From the NCBI GenBank assembly GCA_902775375.1, contig CACYLU010000009.1, positions 20,827-84,826 on the forward strand: DNA of 64,000 bases, given 5' to 3'. The notes under the pieces were generated by a model, which was given only the letters and a program-made list of their open reading frames with translations, made no database searches and had not been told where the DNA came from. Numbering within the stretch: position 1 is the stretch's first letter; the number at the start of each line of letters is the position of its first letter. This document shows, piece after piece, positions 1 through 8,960 of the stretch. The DNA is from an uncultured Bacteroidales bacterium. GTDB taxonomy: Bacteria > Bacteroidota > Bacteroidia > Bacteroidales > Bacteroidaceae. The position numbers and the translations under genes were made by a program.

Positions 1-116
1 TAATCTGTTTTTCGAATAATCTATTTTAATTCAAATTGCAAAAATAGTGATTTCTTTTGGAAGAATAACACTTTCTCGATAGAAATGTTTTAATTGAACT
101 AAATAAAATGCCACTG

Positions 117-2150
117 CTACTCTGTAAAACGTTTGATAACGTTATATGCCGAGGCTATACCCAATTCACCAGCTTTACTTAAGTCAGCTATACCCTGACG
201 ATTGTTACCTAAATAAATATGGGTAAGGCCACGATTATAATAAGCCTCAGCAAAATCAGGTTTCATCTCAATTGCCTTGTCATAGTCAACAATAGCAGAG
301 CGGTATTCCTTCATCTGAGAAAGTAGACATGCACGATTGTAGTAGCCATACACGAAATCTGGTACCAAGTCTATCACTTTGTCCAAGTCCCTACGAACTA
401 ATGTATAATCCATAGCTTCAACTTTATCTACCTTTAGTTGGCCCATTGAAGGAGAAGTTGGCTGTTGAGACTGATGTTCTGCAGTTTGGTATTCAAATTG
501 TTTAAACCTGACTATCGCCCTCATAAAATAGGCAGGAAAGAAAGTATCATCAAGCAATATACTTTGCGTAAAATCATTAATCGCATTCGAAAAGTCCTGT
601 ACCAAATAAAAATCCAATCCACGCATAAATCGTCTCATAGGATCACTTTCATTTGCTACTATATCTGCACTATGCTGATCAATAAGAGTAAAATGCAGAT
701 TCACTTGGCTGGCATCCAAAGGCGCTTCATTATTAGTAATCAGCAAATCACGATAGAAGGTTCTATTATGATTAAGTTCATCGACATAGCGATAGTAATG
801 CATCGTCCTCTTCAGTTCGGCAGTTCTTTCATAGAATGTTAACACGAACATCCCCTCAGGCTTAATTGTAATGTTACGATCCTGCACCCTACCCCTACTA
901 TCGTTAGCATAAGTACGATTGATATCTGTATCATCTGCAATAACCAACTTGTGATAGTTTTCCACGTTCTTGTCACTCCGCTTTCGAGTTGTACTAGCAG
1001 CATCTTCCTTCTCTATATCATCTTTGTTTTTATTTCCTTGAGAAGGATTAGCCTGCTGATTCAGTCTGTCAATCTGAGCACGCATAATAGCAAACTCGTC
1101 TTGCTGTGCACCTCTTGAATCGCCTATTTTTCTACGAGCTTCGGCTCGTTGGTAATATCCTGCAGTAAATTCCGGGTATACTGAGAGCACCTTAGAGAAG
1201 TCCATAATAGCCCCTCTGTAATCACCTGTTTGCGAGCGCAAAAGTCCTCGGTTATAAGTGGCCATCATATCATCAGGATCAATATTCAGCACAAAGTCGA
1301 AATCCTCAATTGCCCTATTGTCATCACCCACCTGAGCACGCAACAGACCTCGATTATAATGCCCCATAAAGTTACCTGGATCAATGTCAAGTGCCAAATC
1401 ATAGTCACTCATAGCACCTCGCAAGTTATTTTGATGAAAACGTGCCAATGCTCTGTTTATATAGTTTCCAGCATTTCTTACACTTAGACGGATAGCTTCA
1501 TCAAAATCACTTTCTGCCTCGCTGTACTTGCCTTGTTTAAGTTTAACAATAGCTCGCGCACTCCAACCATTCGGCTCAAATTTCTCTAATTCTATCGCTT
1601 TATCGTAATCCATCAGTGCTTGAACAGTATCTTTTTCGTTCAGCAACACTTCACCCCTCATTAGATAAGCTGTAGCATATCGAGGTGCCACCTCCAATAA
1701 TCTGTTCAAGTCATCTTTTGCTAAACCATACTCTTTCTGCTGCATATGGCAAAGGGAGAGATTATGCCAAAGCACTACATTTTCAGGGTCAAGGCGCAAA
1801 GCTGCCGTATAGTCTTGTATAGCATCAGTGTATTTCTGCTGACGTATACGGGCTAATCCTCTGATCTGATATGCGCCCACCACAAAAGGGTTTCTATCTA
1901 TCGCCATACTACAATCATTTTCAGCACCCACATAATCGTCCAAATAGAACTTAGCCATTCCTCTATAGAAATATGGTTCATAAAGGAAAGGTTTTGCACT
2001 GATAATTTGATTAAAATATTGAATAGATAACACATAATCCTCAAAATACAATGCATTCCGAGCAATAGCCATCACTCGATCTGTATTGATTTGAGCCATC
2101 AATAGAGTAGGCACAAAAGAAAGTAGCAATAGTAGTTTGTGTATGTTCAT
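117..2150 (-). CDS. Secreted tetratricopeptide-repeat protein
   Basis: 677 aa with an N-terminal signal peptide (about residues 1-19, ending LLMAQ). About nine consecutive TPR units fill residues 25-360, with the usual spaced Gly/Ala/Tyr/Pro pattern (for example YFYRGMAKFYLDDY and ATYNRGLLRSQTGD). A charged linker (365-400) and a non-TPR segment (400-510) follow, then a second TPR group (515-670). TPRs are protein-interaction scaffolds, so a periplasmic or outer-membrane assembly role is an inference. It is last in a ruvX-def-TPR run, 6 bp after def. No enzymatic domain was seen. Confidence 0.85.
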   Translation of the reverse strand: MNIHKLLLLLSFVPTLLMAQINTDRVMAIARNALYFEDYVLSIQYFNQIISAKPFLYEPYFYRGMAKFYLDDYVGAENDCSMAIDRNPFVVGAYQIRGLARIRQQKYTDAIQDYTAALRLDPENVVLWHNLSLCHMQQKEYGLAKDDLNRLLEVAPRYATAYLMRGEVLLNEKDTVQALMDYDKAIELEKFEPNGWSARAIVKLKQGKYSEAESDFDEAIRLSVRNAGNYINRALARFHQNNLRGAMSDYDLALDIDPGNFMGHYNRGLLRAQVGDDNRAIEDFDFVLNIDPDDMMATYNRGLLRSQTGDYRGAIMDFSKVLSVYPEFTAGYYQRAEARRKIGDSRGAQQDEFAIMRAQIDRLNQQANPSQGNKNKDDIEKEDAASTTRKRSDKNVENYHKLVIADDTDINRTYANDSRGRVQDRNITIKPEGMFVLTFYERTAELKRTMHYYRYVDELNHNRTFYRDLLITNNEAPLDASQVNLHFTLIDQHSADIVANESDPMRRFMRGLDFYLVQDFSNAINDFTQSILLDDTFFPAYFMRAIVRFKQFEYQTAEHQSQQPTSPSMGQLKVDKVEAMDYTLVRRDLDKVIDLVPDFVYGYYNRACLLSQMKEYRSAIVDYDKAIEMKPDFAEAYYNRGLTHIYLGNNRQGIADLSKAGELGIASAYNVIKRFTE

Positions 2151-2156
2151 TCTTTT

Positions 2157-2714
2157 TTAAATCTTGACTGCCTTATAACGATAAGCGCAACGGACTTTCC
2201 CTTTCAGCATAGAACTGAGTTTGCCTCTTATCATTTGCTTTCGAAGTGTTGATATGTGATCAATAAACATCTTTCCTTCCAGATGATCAAACTCATGCTG
2301 CATCACTCTCGCCAAATAGCCTTCCACTATCTCATCGTGAGGTTGCAAGCTCTCGTCAAGATATGTAACACGAATTTTACCCGCTCTCTTCACATTTTCA
2401 TGAATACCAGGCAAGCTAAGACAACCCTCTTCCATATCTTCCAACTCGCCGCTGGTTTCAATAATATGCGGATTAATAAATGCCTTGCGATAACCCTTAA
2501 ATTCAGGAAAATCGTCAGAAAGCACATCTAAATTAATGACTACAACACGAATGGGCAAGCCAATCTGAGGTGCTGCTAAACCAACACCTTCAGCATTATC
2601 CATCGTTTCATACATATTAGCAATCAACTCCTTCAAATTAGGATAATCAGGAGTTATGTCATCAGCAACCTTTCGTAATACAGGTTGTCCGTAAATATAA
2701 ATTGGCAAAATCAT
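2157..2714 (-). CDS. def: Peptide deformylase
   Basis: 185 aa, normal length for the family. It removes the formyl group from the initiator Met of new proteins. All three metal/active-site motifs are present: GVGLAAPQ (43-50), EGCLS (96-100, metal ligand C98) and HEFDH (140-144, with H140, E141, H144). Its start overlaps the ruvX stop by 4 nt (ATGA arrangement), which indicates translational coupling. Cytoplasmic. The identification is secure. Confidence 0.97.
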   Translation of the reverse strand: MILPIYIYGQPVLRKVADDITPDYPNLKELIANMYETMDNAEGVGLAAPQIGLPIRVVVINLDVLSDDFPEFKGYRKAFINPHIIETSGELEDMEEGCLSLPGIHENVKRAGKIRVTYLDESLQPHDEIVEGYLARVMQHEFDHLEGKMFIDHISTLRKQMIRGKLSSMLKGKVRCAYRYKAVKI

Positions 2715-3145
2715 ATTTTATCTATCTTAGTATAGTTTTTATTCTCCATATACGATTGAAGGATAATAGTAGCACTAATTTCATCCACCAACGCTTTATT
2801 TTGTCTGTCTTTCTTTTTCAAGCCACTATCAATCATAGCGCGATGTGCCAATACTGAGGTAAAGCGCTCATCCACATACTCAATAGGGATAGCTGGATAC
2901 AACTTCTTAAAACGATTGATAAAAGGAGTAATGTTTGCCATGTTATCAGACACCTCATTGTTCATCTGCTTTGGAAGGCCAATGACCACTCTGTCAATCG
3001 TCTCTTTGGCAAAATAATCTGAAAGAAAAGACATTAACTGAGCTGTAGGTACAGTAGTTAATCCATTCGCAATAATCTGTAATGTATCAGTAACTGCTAT
3101 ACCAGTACGCTTCCTCCCATAATCTATTGCCAGAATTCTTCCCAT
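2711..3145 (-). CDS. ruvX: YqgF/RuvX family putative Holliday junction resolvase
   Basis: About 144 aa, RNase H-like fold. [15 protein letters not shown] near the N-terminus carries the first acidic residue. [13 protein letters not shown] and the C-terminal VDEISA segment follow, as in YqgF proteins, which act in pre-16S rRNA end maturation and possibly junction resolution. An upstream GTG at 3160 would add five residues (MFFIN). The ATG at 3145 is preferred because [10 protein letters not shown] is the usual family start and a TAnnTTTG box lies at 3165-3172. First gene of the run with def and the TPR protein. Confidence 0.92.
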   Translation of the reverse strand: MGRILAIDYGRKRTGIAVTDTLQIIANGLTTVPTAQLMSFLSDYFAKETIDRVVIGLPKQMNNEVSDNMANITPFINRFKKLYPAIPIEYVDERFTSVLAHRAMIDSGLKKKDRQNKALVDEISATIILQSYMENKNYTKIDKI

Positions 3146-3164
3146 ATTAATAAAAAACACTTTG

Positions 3165-3172
3165 CAAAAATA
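3165..3172 (-). promoter_or_regulatory. Candidate Bacteroidetes -7 box for ruvX-def-TPR
   Basis: Read on the minus strand this is TATTTTTG, matching TAnnTTTG, about 20 nt upstream of the chosen ruvX ATG. No clear TTTG -33 box was seen at the right distance, so the call rests on one box. Confidence 0.4.
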
Positions 3173-3215
3173 CGAATATTAATTGAGAATAGAAGTGAAA
3201 AAAGCATATAATATG

Positions 3216-3247
3216 AAAAAAGGGTACTCAAATCGAGTACCCTTTTT
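3216..3247 (-). terminator. Intrinsic terminator after the OmpA-type gene
   Basis: A perfect stem of at least 11 bp (AAAGGGTACTC pairing with GAGTACCCTTT) with a 5-nt loop lies 24 bp past the OmpA-type stop. A/T runs on both sides make it usable in either direction. It separates the OmpA operon from ruvX. Confidence 0.85.
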
Positions 3248-3270
3248 ACATTATGTTGTGAATAAATAAA

Positions 3271-4446
3271 TTACTCAACACCCATGATTACGACGCGAGT
3301 TGTTTCACGATCGCCGAACATATTGTCAACACCACCGTTAGAAACGATCTCAAGCTGGCTTGTAGGAACACCCTCAGCTACAAGAGCATCGTAAACAGCC
3401 TTAGCACGAGCATCTGTCAACTTCTGGTTGAAGCTTGAGCTACCAGTAGCCTTGTCAGCATAAGCCTGTACCTTGAAAGTACCACCGCTAGCCTTGATAC
3501 CCTCAGCAACCAACTTGATAGTTGCGTTAGCATACTTGTCAAGCTTAGAGCTACCAATCTTGAAGAAGATAGGAGTCTTGTTGAACTTAGTCTCAGTAAC
3601 AGTCTTAGTCTCAGTAACAGTGCGAACTTCAGCAGGCTTGTTCAGAGCAGCAGCCAACTCATTGCGCAGACGGTTGATTTCGTCGGTCAGAGCTGAAGTG
3701 TCAACCTTCTGGTTCATAGGAACGAACTTCTTGCCACCGAAGGTATAAGTCAAACCTGCACCAGCATACAAGCCACCAACTGAGCTAGCAGTTGATTTAT
3801 AGCCAAGATAAGAGTCAGCGATTTCACCACGTACCTCGATGTCAATATCCAGTACTGGAGAAACATTGAACTTACCCAGCAAACCTACTGAACCATTGAT
3901 GTGAGAAGTAATCTTCTCTTTGCTGTCACCATTAGCGATAACTCTCTGATAAGTAGCCTTACCATCAGACTTGAAATCACCGATATGAGACTTAGAGAAA
4001 GTCAAACCAGGACCAGCAAAAACTGACAAAGTGAACAAACGATCTGGATTATAACCCAAAATAGCGTTTGTCAAGTTGTACATACCATCCAAACGAATGA
4101 TACCAATGTTCTTATGGTACTTCTGATCATTAGCAAGATATTCACCATTTGCATTCAGATTACCAAAAGAATGCTTTGTGTCGAAGTTAGCTCTCCACAA
4201 ACCACCCTGCAGACGCAAACCAAGAACAGGGTTAAACCACTTACCTAATGAAACGGTAATATGAGGTGCGATTTTACCGAACTCACCCTCATGTTTTCCT
4301 GAATAAACTGTAGAAATACCACCAGTTGCACTAATAAAGATGTTATCAGCGCCATTGCTAGTGTATTTTTCTCTGGTTGACTGAGCAGATGCAGACATTG
4401 CGAAACTAGCCAACACCAAAGATAAAAGCATTAATTTAGTTTTCAT
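3271..4446 (-). CDS. OmpA-family outer membrane protein
   Basis: 391 aa. Signal peptide 1-21 (ending SASAQ), then a roughly 210-residue region with alternating beta-strands that fits an outer-membrane barrel. A short helical/coiled linker near 245-275 (EINRLRNELAAAL) follows, then a C-terminal OmpA-like peptidoglycan-binding domain (about 290-391) with FFKIGSSKLD and DARAKAVYDALV. It should anchor the outer membrane to the cell wall. Last gene of the leftward operon with the YjbH-like genes, 52 bp after the previous one, followed by a strong terminator. Codons are regular, as in abundant proteins. Confidence 0.92.
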   Translation of the reverse strand: MKTKLMLLSLVLASFAMSASAQSTREKYTSNGADNIFISATGGISTVYSGKHEGEFGKIAPHITVSLGKWFNPVLGLRLQGGLWRANFDTKHSFGNLNANGEYLANDQKYHKNIGIIRLDGMYNLTNAILGYNPDRLFTLSVFAGPGLTFSKSHIGDFKSDGKATYQRVIANGDSKEKITSHINGSVGLLGKFNVSPVLDIDIEVRGEIADSYLGYKSTASSVGGLYAGAGLTYTFGGKKFVPMNQKVDTSALTDEINRLRNELAAALNKPAEVRTVTETKTVTETKFNKTPIFFKIGSSKLDKYANATIKLVAEGIKASGGTFKVQAYADKATGSSSFNQKLTDARAKAVYDALVAEGVPTSQLEIVSNGGVDNMFGDRETTRVVIMGVE

Positions 4447-4498
4447 CGATTATAAAATTTTTAAATTTTACTTTTTAATTTGTTTCTGTTTACTCAAC

Positions 4499-5248
4499 TT
4501 ACTTCAAGTAAATCTTGTAAGCAAGCCCTCCAGAAAATCTTGTAAATTTTTGCATCTCAAATTGCATAAATAAATGATTCAAGAGCAAATAAGTGGCACC
4601 TATAGCTACATCTTTAGAATCATATTCGGCTATTAAACCCAATTGAGGGTGAAACGAGGGATGATAAGAAACTCCGAATGCTGGTCCGTTCAACGGATAG
4701 TCCTTTCGATTATTGTAAAGATAAGCAAGATGCACACCTATCTCTTCTTTTCCTATCTGGATATGCTTAGTCGCAGCAATATAAAAACGGCTAAAATATC
4801 CATTCCCTTTTGAAGAAGCAATATTTTCATCACCAGATTCAGTATAAGGATCCGAAGTTCCCAACACTATTGCTGGCATATACTTCCAAAATTGTCCTTC
4901 TTTAATTGGCCGTATTCTAAACCCGAAATATCTGTCTTGGTTAAAAAAGCCTTTCTCATTTTTATAACCTAGAGACTCACCATTAAACAATGTAAATGTT
5001 GCGGTAATCTCTAACCAAGGAAAGACAGTAAAACTACCAAAATAGTTTAGGGTTCCATAGTTCCACTTTGGGGGAGTAAGCCCCTTGTTTAAATAGTTCC
5101 CACCAATCATTACGGTCTTGTCTTTCTGCATTTCAGCAGAAGGCATGTGCAATAGGCCAGTGGTACCATATGTCAGTTGAGCTGAAAGCTGCTGATTGAA
5201 AAACGCACATAAACATGCGAAAGCAATAATTTTAAGCCGTAACTTCAT
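4499..5248 (-). CDS. YjbH-like outer-membrane protein, N-terminal-type half
   Basis: About 249 aa from the ATG at 5248 (another in-frame ATG is at 5257). Signal peptide ends QQLSAQ. The sequence resembles the N-terminal half of YjbH: GTTGLLHMPSAEM, a FPWLEITATFTLF strand, a QDRYFGFRIR strand, then PAIVLGTSD. YjbH proteins are outer-membrane barrels tied to exopolysaccharide production in Proteobacteria. A C-terminal-like counterpart is encoded two genes upstream (5786-7036). The substrate here is unknown. The family assignment is from motif reading, not from a search. Confidence 0.7.
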   Translation of the reverse strand: MKLRLKIIAFACLCAFFNQQLSAQLTYGTTGLLHMPSAEMQKDKTVMIGGNYLNKGLTPPKWNYGTLNYFGSFTVFPWLEITATFTLFNGESLGYKNEKGFFNQDRYFGFRIRPIKEGQFWKYMPAIVLGTSDPYTESGDENIASSKGNGYFSRFYIAATKHIQIGKEEIGVHLAYLYNNRKDYPLNGPAFGVSYHPSFHPQLGLIAEYDSKDVAIGATYLLLNHLFMQFEMQKFTRFSGGLAYKIYLK

Positions 5249-5280
5249 TACCAACATCAGCTAAACTAACGAATCAATGG

Positions 5281-5775
5281 TTAATTGCCGTTATCGCCAC
5301 CGTCACCAGTACCGCCACCACCATTGCTTCCGTCGTGGTCGTGATCTGCTTCGTGATCATGGTCATGGTCATCATGACCTGTAGTTATCATCTCAACATT
5401 CAGTACTTTTGTAGAAACACCAGAAGTAGCAGTTCCCTGACCTGGGTTAAGAACTTTGTCCTTATAACCTTCAGCAGAGAAAGTTACATCTGTGTTAAAA
5501 GGAGAACTCTGAGCAGGAGTTTCATAAACACCCTTTGCATCAGTCTTAACTTCACCAGCAGCAAATTTTACTGTAGCGCCAGAAATAGGCTGATAAGACA
5601 TTGCATCAGTAACCTTTCCCGTCAAAACGTAAGAAACGGTCTCTGGAGTAGGTTCTGGTATAATTAGAGCAGAACCACCATCCAAGTCATAGCAGCTTGT
5701 CAAAGAAGCGCAAACCACTAAAGCGGACAGCGCCATTTTAGCGCCATTAGCAAACAATTTACTTTTCATTTTCAT
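5281..5775 (-). CDS. Lipoprotein with carboxypeptidase-regulatory-like domain and His/Asp tail
   Basis: 164 aa. Lipoprotein signal with Cys at about residue 28 (SLTSCYD). Residues about 48-130 look like a beta-sandwich of the carboxypeptidase-regulatory type (VLTGKVTDAMSYQPISGATV... VYETP). The C-terminus is a low-complexity tail, HDDHDHDHEADHDHD, followed by a Gly/Asp/Asn run, which could bind divalent metal. It lies between the two YjbH-like genes in one operon (10 bp after the upstream gene, 23-32 bp before the next). I know of no function for it. Metal binding is an inference from composition only. Confidence 0.8.
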   Translation of the reverse strand: MKMKSKLFANGAKMALSALVVCASLTSCYDLDGGSALIIPEPTPETVSYVLTGKVTDAMSYQPISGATVKFAAGEVKTDAKGVYETPAQSSPFNTDVTFSAEGYKDKVLNPGQGTATSGVSTKVLNVEMITTGHDDHDHDHEADHDHDGSNGGGGTGDGGDNGN

Positions 5776-5785
5776 TTTAAATAAT

Positions 5786-7036
5786 TTAATAATTCAACAA
5801 TTCCGATTTTATAAATATTGGGTTAAAATTATTTCTTGTTCTTGCATTATTACTCGGACTGTAATTTACAGTCTTCCCATAATATTTTTCATTTCCGGCA
5901 TAATAAGTTATACCAAAATTTTCAGCAGGTGTTATTCTTGGAATATGTTTTATACGCTTATATTTACCGTACGGAGGCAAGGTTATATTGAAGAAAAAGC
6001 CTCCATCATAACCGTTGTTAGCGATTTTATAACGATGGTTGTAATCTATTGTCTTGCGTGCATAAAATCCAATAGACATTTTTCTCATATGCCTTGCAAA
6101 CTGGAAATAAAGACCTGTATCATGACGAACATATTTCTCTAAACGTAACTCAAACTGTGTATTGTACTTTGGCCAATAAAACAAGCCACCCAGTTTAAAC
6201 AGCCAAGTATCCAATTCGCCTCGCTCCCATTTCCAGCCACCAAGTGTGGAAACACCTACATACATTGCATGCCCTTCTATTGCGAATCTCGGATCCTTGA
6301 ACACGTATTTCATATTAGTTCCAAGTCCCCAATGAAAGGAGCCCAAATTTCCAGCAAATGCAGTCATGAATAAATTCTGCACACGGAAAGACTGAGAAAT
6401 TGTCAAATACCCTAAACGAGTCTTACCATAGATTTCTCCATAGCGACCTCCCCGATGCAAAGGAATTACCACTTGTCCTGTAAACTTCATACCTTTCCAA
6501 AGAGAGACCTCAATGGTAGGGTTCAAACTATAGGAAGAAGTGTAAATCTTATTCAGCAACATATTCTGGAAATATAATTGCGGATACACCACCAAATCAA
6601 CCTTGAACAAAGAGCTATTTTGCTTTTTTGTTTTACTCGCCACTTTCCAGGAATCTCCCAACAAATAAGAAGTTTCCCATCCAGCACGAATGCCCTCTAA
6701 AGCAATTGTATCATTTACCTCAACCCCCTTTTCATGAAAAATAGAGTATTGGGGTACATTATTATCTAACACAACAATTCTGCAGTTTTTGTCACTCGGC
6801 ATCCCTAAAGACTGAATGACATCAACTGCTTTTGCCATACCTACTCCATGGAGACGATAGGCCATATTCTGCACGACATAAACGCGTTCATCATCTGTAT
6901 CAGTACAACTGACATTCTCAAAACCCATCTTAATAAGTTCCTCAACAGCTGCATCACCAGATTGCGACCATCCTTTCATGGGGAAAACCAAGATGACAAG
7001 CATTAGCAATATAGCAATTTTGCCGCTGATTCTCAA
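5786..7036 (-). CDS. YjbH-like outer-membrane barrel protein, C-terminal-type half
   Basis: About 416 aa. The frame is open from 7105, but the TTG there lies inside a strong promoter box (7103-7110). The TTG at 7036 gives a clean signal peptide ending KGWSQ; an ATG at 7003 is the other choice. A short alpha/beta domain (about 30-110) precedes a beta-rich barrel. The segment GLYFQFARHMRKMSIGFYAR followed by GYDGGFFFNITLP resembles the YjbH C-terminal region. First gene of the operon with the His-tailed lipoprotein, the second YjbH-like gene and the OmpA-type gene. Confidence 0.65.
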   Translation of the reverse strand: MRISGKIAILLMLVILVFPMKGWSQSGDAAVEELIKMGFENVSCTDTDDERVYVVQNMAYRLHGVGMAKAVDVIQSLGMPSDKNCRIVVLDNNVPQYSIFHEKGVEVNDTIALEGIRAGWETSYLLGDSWKVASKTKKQNSSLFKVDLVVYPQLYFQNMLLNKIYTSSYSLNPTIEVSLWKGMKFTGQVVIPLHRGGRYGEIYGKTRLGYLTISQSFRVQNLFMTAFAGNLGSFHWGLGTNMKYVFKDPRFAIEGHAMYVGVSTLGGWKWERGELDTWLFKLGGLFYWPKYNTQFELRLEKYVRHDTGLYFQFARHMRKMSIGFYARKTIDYNHRYKIANNGYDGGFFFNITLPPYGKYKRIKHIPRITPAENFGITYYAGNEKYYGKTVNYSPSNNARTRNNFNPIFIKSELLNY

Positions 7037-7102
7037 TTTCTTATTTATGTCAGTATATCCAAAAAACACACTAAAACACGTATTTATGAGCAAAACACAC
7101 TG

Positions 7103-7133
7103 CAAATGTAGAGACTATTTTAGAATCCACAAA
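7103..7133 (-). promoter_or_regulatory. Promoter of the YjbH/OmpA operon
   Basis: Minus strand: TTTG (7130-7133), 19-nt spacer, TACATTTG (7103-7110). Both boxes match the Bacteroidetes sigma consensus. Transcription should begin near 7096, which rules out a start codon at 7105. Confidence 0.8.
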
Positions 7134-7275
7134 GTTTTTTTTAAAAAAATTTAAGTAATAATTGATTTTTATAAAAAAAACAAATACTTCGCAGAGAATA
7201 AAATGTCTCTTTTTTGCTCAAAGTGATAGCAGGAACACTTCTCCTATATTTACACCTTATTATATATATAGGATA

Positions 7276-7785
7276 TTAGTTCAACCTATACAACAGCCAT
7301 GCGCTTTGGAAATCAGCACGATTTGAATACTTTGCCTTGAAAACATCACGTGCCTGCTGAGCAGCTGCATAATCTGTATGAGATGATACAATTACCCTGT
7401 ACATGTTGTTGTCAGCATTAAACACGACAATTGAACTGTAGCCTTCGCCATCAAGGAATTTCTTCAGGTTATCAGCATTGGTCTTTACGCCAAAACTACC
7501 ACAAACCACGCTATAGTCCAGCAATCCACTACCTGACACCAATGACACTCTTTCCTGACGGGCACTTCCCTGTGCAGGAGCAGATGCTGGTGATGGAGTG
7601 TTTGTCTGCACTGGAGCTGCCACTACTGGAGTTACCTCTGCAGTAGCTGGAGTGGTCTGAGGCTGAGCCACTTCCTGCTGTTTAGCCTTCTCATACGCCT
7701 TCTTGTAAGCGCTTTCACTGCTCTTGCAGGATGCAAACGCAAAAGCAACACAAATACCCAATCCTAATACAAATAATTTCTTCAT
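7276..7785 (-). CDS. SPOR-domain lipoprotein
   Basis: 169 aa from the ATG at 7785. An upstream in-frame start at 7854 is rejected because the promoter lies between the two. Lipoprotein signal MKKLFVLGLGICVAFAFASC with Cys at residue 20. A short coiled segment (SAYKKAYEKAKQQE) and a Pro/Ala/Thr/Val-rich linker follow. The C-terminal 75 residues form a SPOR domain (YSVVCGSFGVKTNADNLKKF... YRVIVSSHTDYAAAQQARD), which binds denuded peptidoglycan at division sites. Monocistronic. Confidence 0.88.
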   Translation of the reverse strand: MKKLFVLGLGICVAFAFASCKSSESAYKKAYEKAKQQEVAQPQTTPATAEVTPVVAAPVQTNTPSPASAPAQGSARQERVSLVSGSGLLDYSVVCGSFGVKTNADNLKKFLDGEGYSSIVVFNADNNMYRVIVSSHTDYAAAQQARDVFKAKYSNRADFQSAWLLYRLN

Positions 7786-7823
7786 TTTAAAATTGCATTT
7801 AGTGTTATACGATAAAATCGATG

Positions 7824-7855
7824 CAAAATTAATAGAAAATCTCTGAGCATTCAAA
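7824..7855 (-). promoter_or_regulatory. Promoter of the SPOR lipoprotein gene
   Basis: Minus strand: TTTG (7852-7855), 20-nt spacer, TAATTTTG (7824-7831), about 40 nt before the ATG at 7785. Full match to the phylum consensus. Confidence 0.8.
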
Positions 7856-7896
7856 AAAAATATGTGAAAAATGATTATAGAAACAATTTTGTTTAC

Positions 7897-7904
7897 TATC
7901 TTTG
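7897..7904 (+). promoter_or_regulatory. -7 box of the ytxH cluster
   Basis: TATCTTTG matches TAnnTTTG, 41 nt upstream of the ytxH ATG. The -33 box is poor. A Shine-Dalgarno-like AAGGAG is present at about 7932-7937, unusual for this genome. Confidence 0.6.
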
Positions 7905-7945
7905 CTTAAAAGTAGGTTTAATTTATAAATTAAGGAGAAATTATC

Positions 7946-8152
7946 ATGAAAGGACTGAATGTATTTGCTGCATTTTTAACAGGAGCGATTGTAGGAACAG
8001 CTGTAGGTTTGTTGTTTGCGCCAGAAAAAGGTGAAGATACCCGTACTAAGATTGCAGAGATTTTGCGCAAGAAAGGTATCCATCTGAGCAAAGCTGATAT
8101 GGAGAACCTGATTGACGAGATTGCTGACGTTAAGGACGAGGTGGCTGAATAA
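7946..8152 (+). CDS. YtxH-domain protein
   Basis: 68 aa. An N-terminal membrane segment (about 5-27, FAAFLTGAIVGTAVGLLFAP) is followed by the YtxH signature APEKGEDTRTKI and a charged helical tail. This family of small membrane proteins is associated with envelope stress; no biochemical role is established. The start is supported by an SD-like AAGGAG 8 nt upstream. First of three closely packed genes (gap 11 bp to the next). Confidence 0.88.
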   Translation: MKGLNVFAAFLTGAIVGTAVGLLFAPEKGEDTRTKIAEILRKKGIHLSKADMENLIDEIADVKDEVAE

Positions 8153-8163
8153 AAGAACCAACC

Positions 8164-8565
8164 ATGTTTGGAGTTGAAAAAGGCATAGAGGACCTCCAGC
8201 AATTGTTTGTAGAATCGAAGAAGTACCTTGAGCTACAAACAGAATACGCCAAGCTAGAATTGACAGAGAAGCTAACCATCTTACTGTCAACACTTATCTT
8301 GGTATTAATACTCATAATACTGGGTATGGTGACTCTATTCTATTTCTCATTCACCTTAGCCTATGTGCTTGCCCCACATATTGGAGGCCTGATGAACAGT
8401 TTTGCACTCATCACCTTGTTCTTGCTAATCGTTATGGCAATGGTCTATCGCTACAGACAAAAGTTGATAGTAGCACCTATGGTTAAGTTCTTGGCCAACT
8501 TGTTTCTAAAAGACAATGACCCTCAACCTATGGAGGAAATGATTGATGAACAACCTGCAGAATGA
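8164..8565 (+). CDS. Phage-holin-like superfamily membrane protein (DUF1469 type)
   Basis: 133 aa. An N-terminal amphipathic helix (FGVEKGIEDLQQLFVESKKYLEL) precedes two membrane segments (about 38-62 and 72-98) and an acidic tail. It looks like the holin-superfamily proteins that accompany YtxH proteins in Bacteroidetes. The name reflects fold similarity; no phage gene is nearby, so a lytic role is unlikely. It overlaps the next gene by 23 nt. Confidence 0.8.
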   Translation: MFGVEKGIEDLQQLFVESKKYLELQTEYAKLELTEKLTILLSTLILVLILIILGMVTLFYFSFTLAYVLAPHIGGLMNSFALITLFLLIVMAMVYRYRQKLIVAPMVKFLANLFLKDNDPQPMEEMIDEQPAE

Positions 8566-8791
8566 CATTACTTTAGAGCACATAGCGCAACAAAAAGCAG
8601 CTTTGCGCAAGCGTATAGGTTCGCAAAAACAGAAGATGACACATTTGTCGCAAGAGTTTTTAAAACCTTTGAATCCCACAACTAAGAACAATTCTACTGC
8701 TTTAGGTCTTTTTAATAAAGGTATGGTAGTGTTTGATGGGGTATTGATAGGTTATAAAGTACTCAAGCGATTTAGGAAATTTTTCAGATAA
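8543..8791 (+). CDS. Small basic protein of the ytxH cluster
   Basis: 82 aa, strongly basic (KAALRKRIGSQKQKM, RFRKFF). The start overlaps the end of the holin-like gene; a second ATG follows immediately at 8546. It contains one weakly hydrophobic stretch (ALGLFNKGMVVFDGVLIGYKVL) that may touch the membrane. No family is recognised. Gene order ytxH, holin-like, this gene, then terminator suggests one functional unit. Confidence 0.75.
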   Translation: MMNNLQNDITLEHIAQQKAALRKRIGSQKQKMTHLSQEFLKPLNPTTKNNSTALGLFNKGMVVFDGVLIGYKVLKRFRKFFR

Positions 8792-8826
8792 AAAGAGAAG
8801 CACTGAAACAGTGCTTCTCTTTTTTC
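8792..8826 (+). terminator. Terminator of the ytxH cluster
   Basis: A perfect 12-bp stem (AGAGAAGCACTG with CAGTGCTTCTCT), 3-nt loop, then six Ts, directly after the 82-aa gene. Confidence 0.92.
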
Positions 8827-8960
8827 ACCTAACGAGGAAAAAAATTATTCCTAACGAGGGAATAAAAAAACGATCCACATCCTCAAAGGCAACAAGAACT
8901 GTTCTCAATCTTGACGAAGTATATTATCGACAAAAAAAAGACTCTTTCAACTGATTTAGA

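Noticed and set aside
8164-8565. Prophage remnant suggested by a holin-like protein
   Set aside because: The gene sits with ytxH in a common Bacteroidetes arrangement and no phage genes are near.
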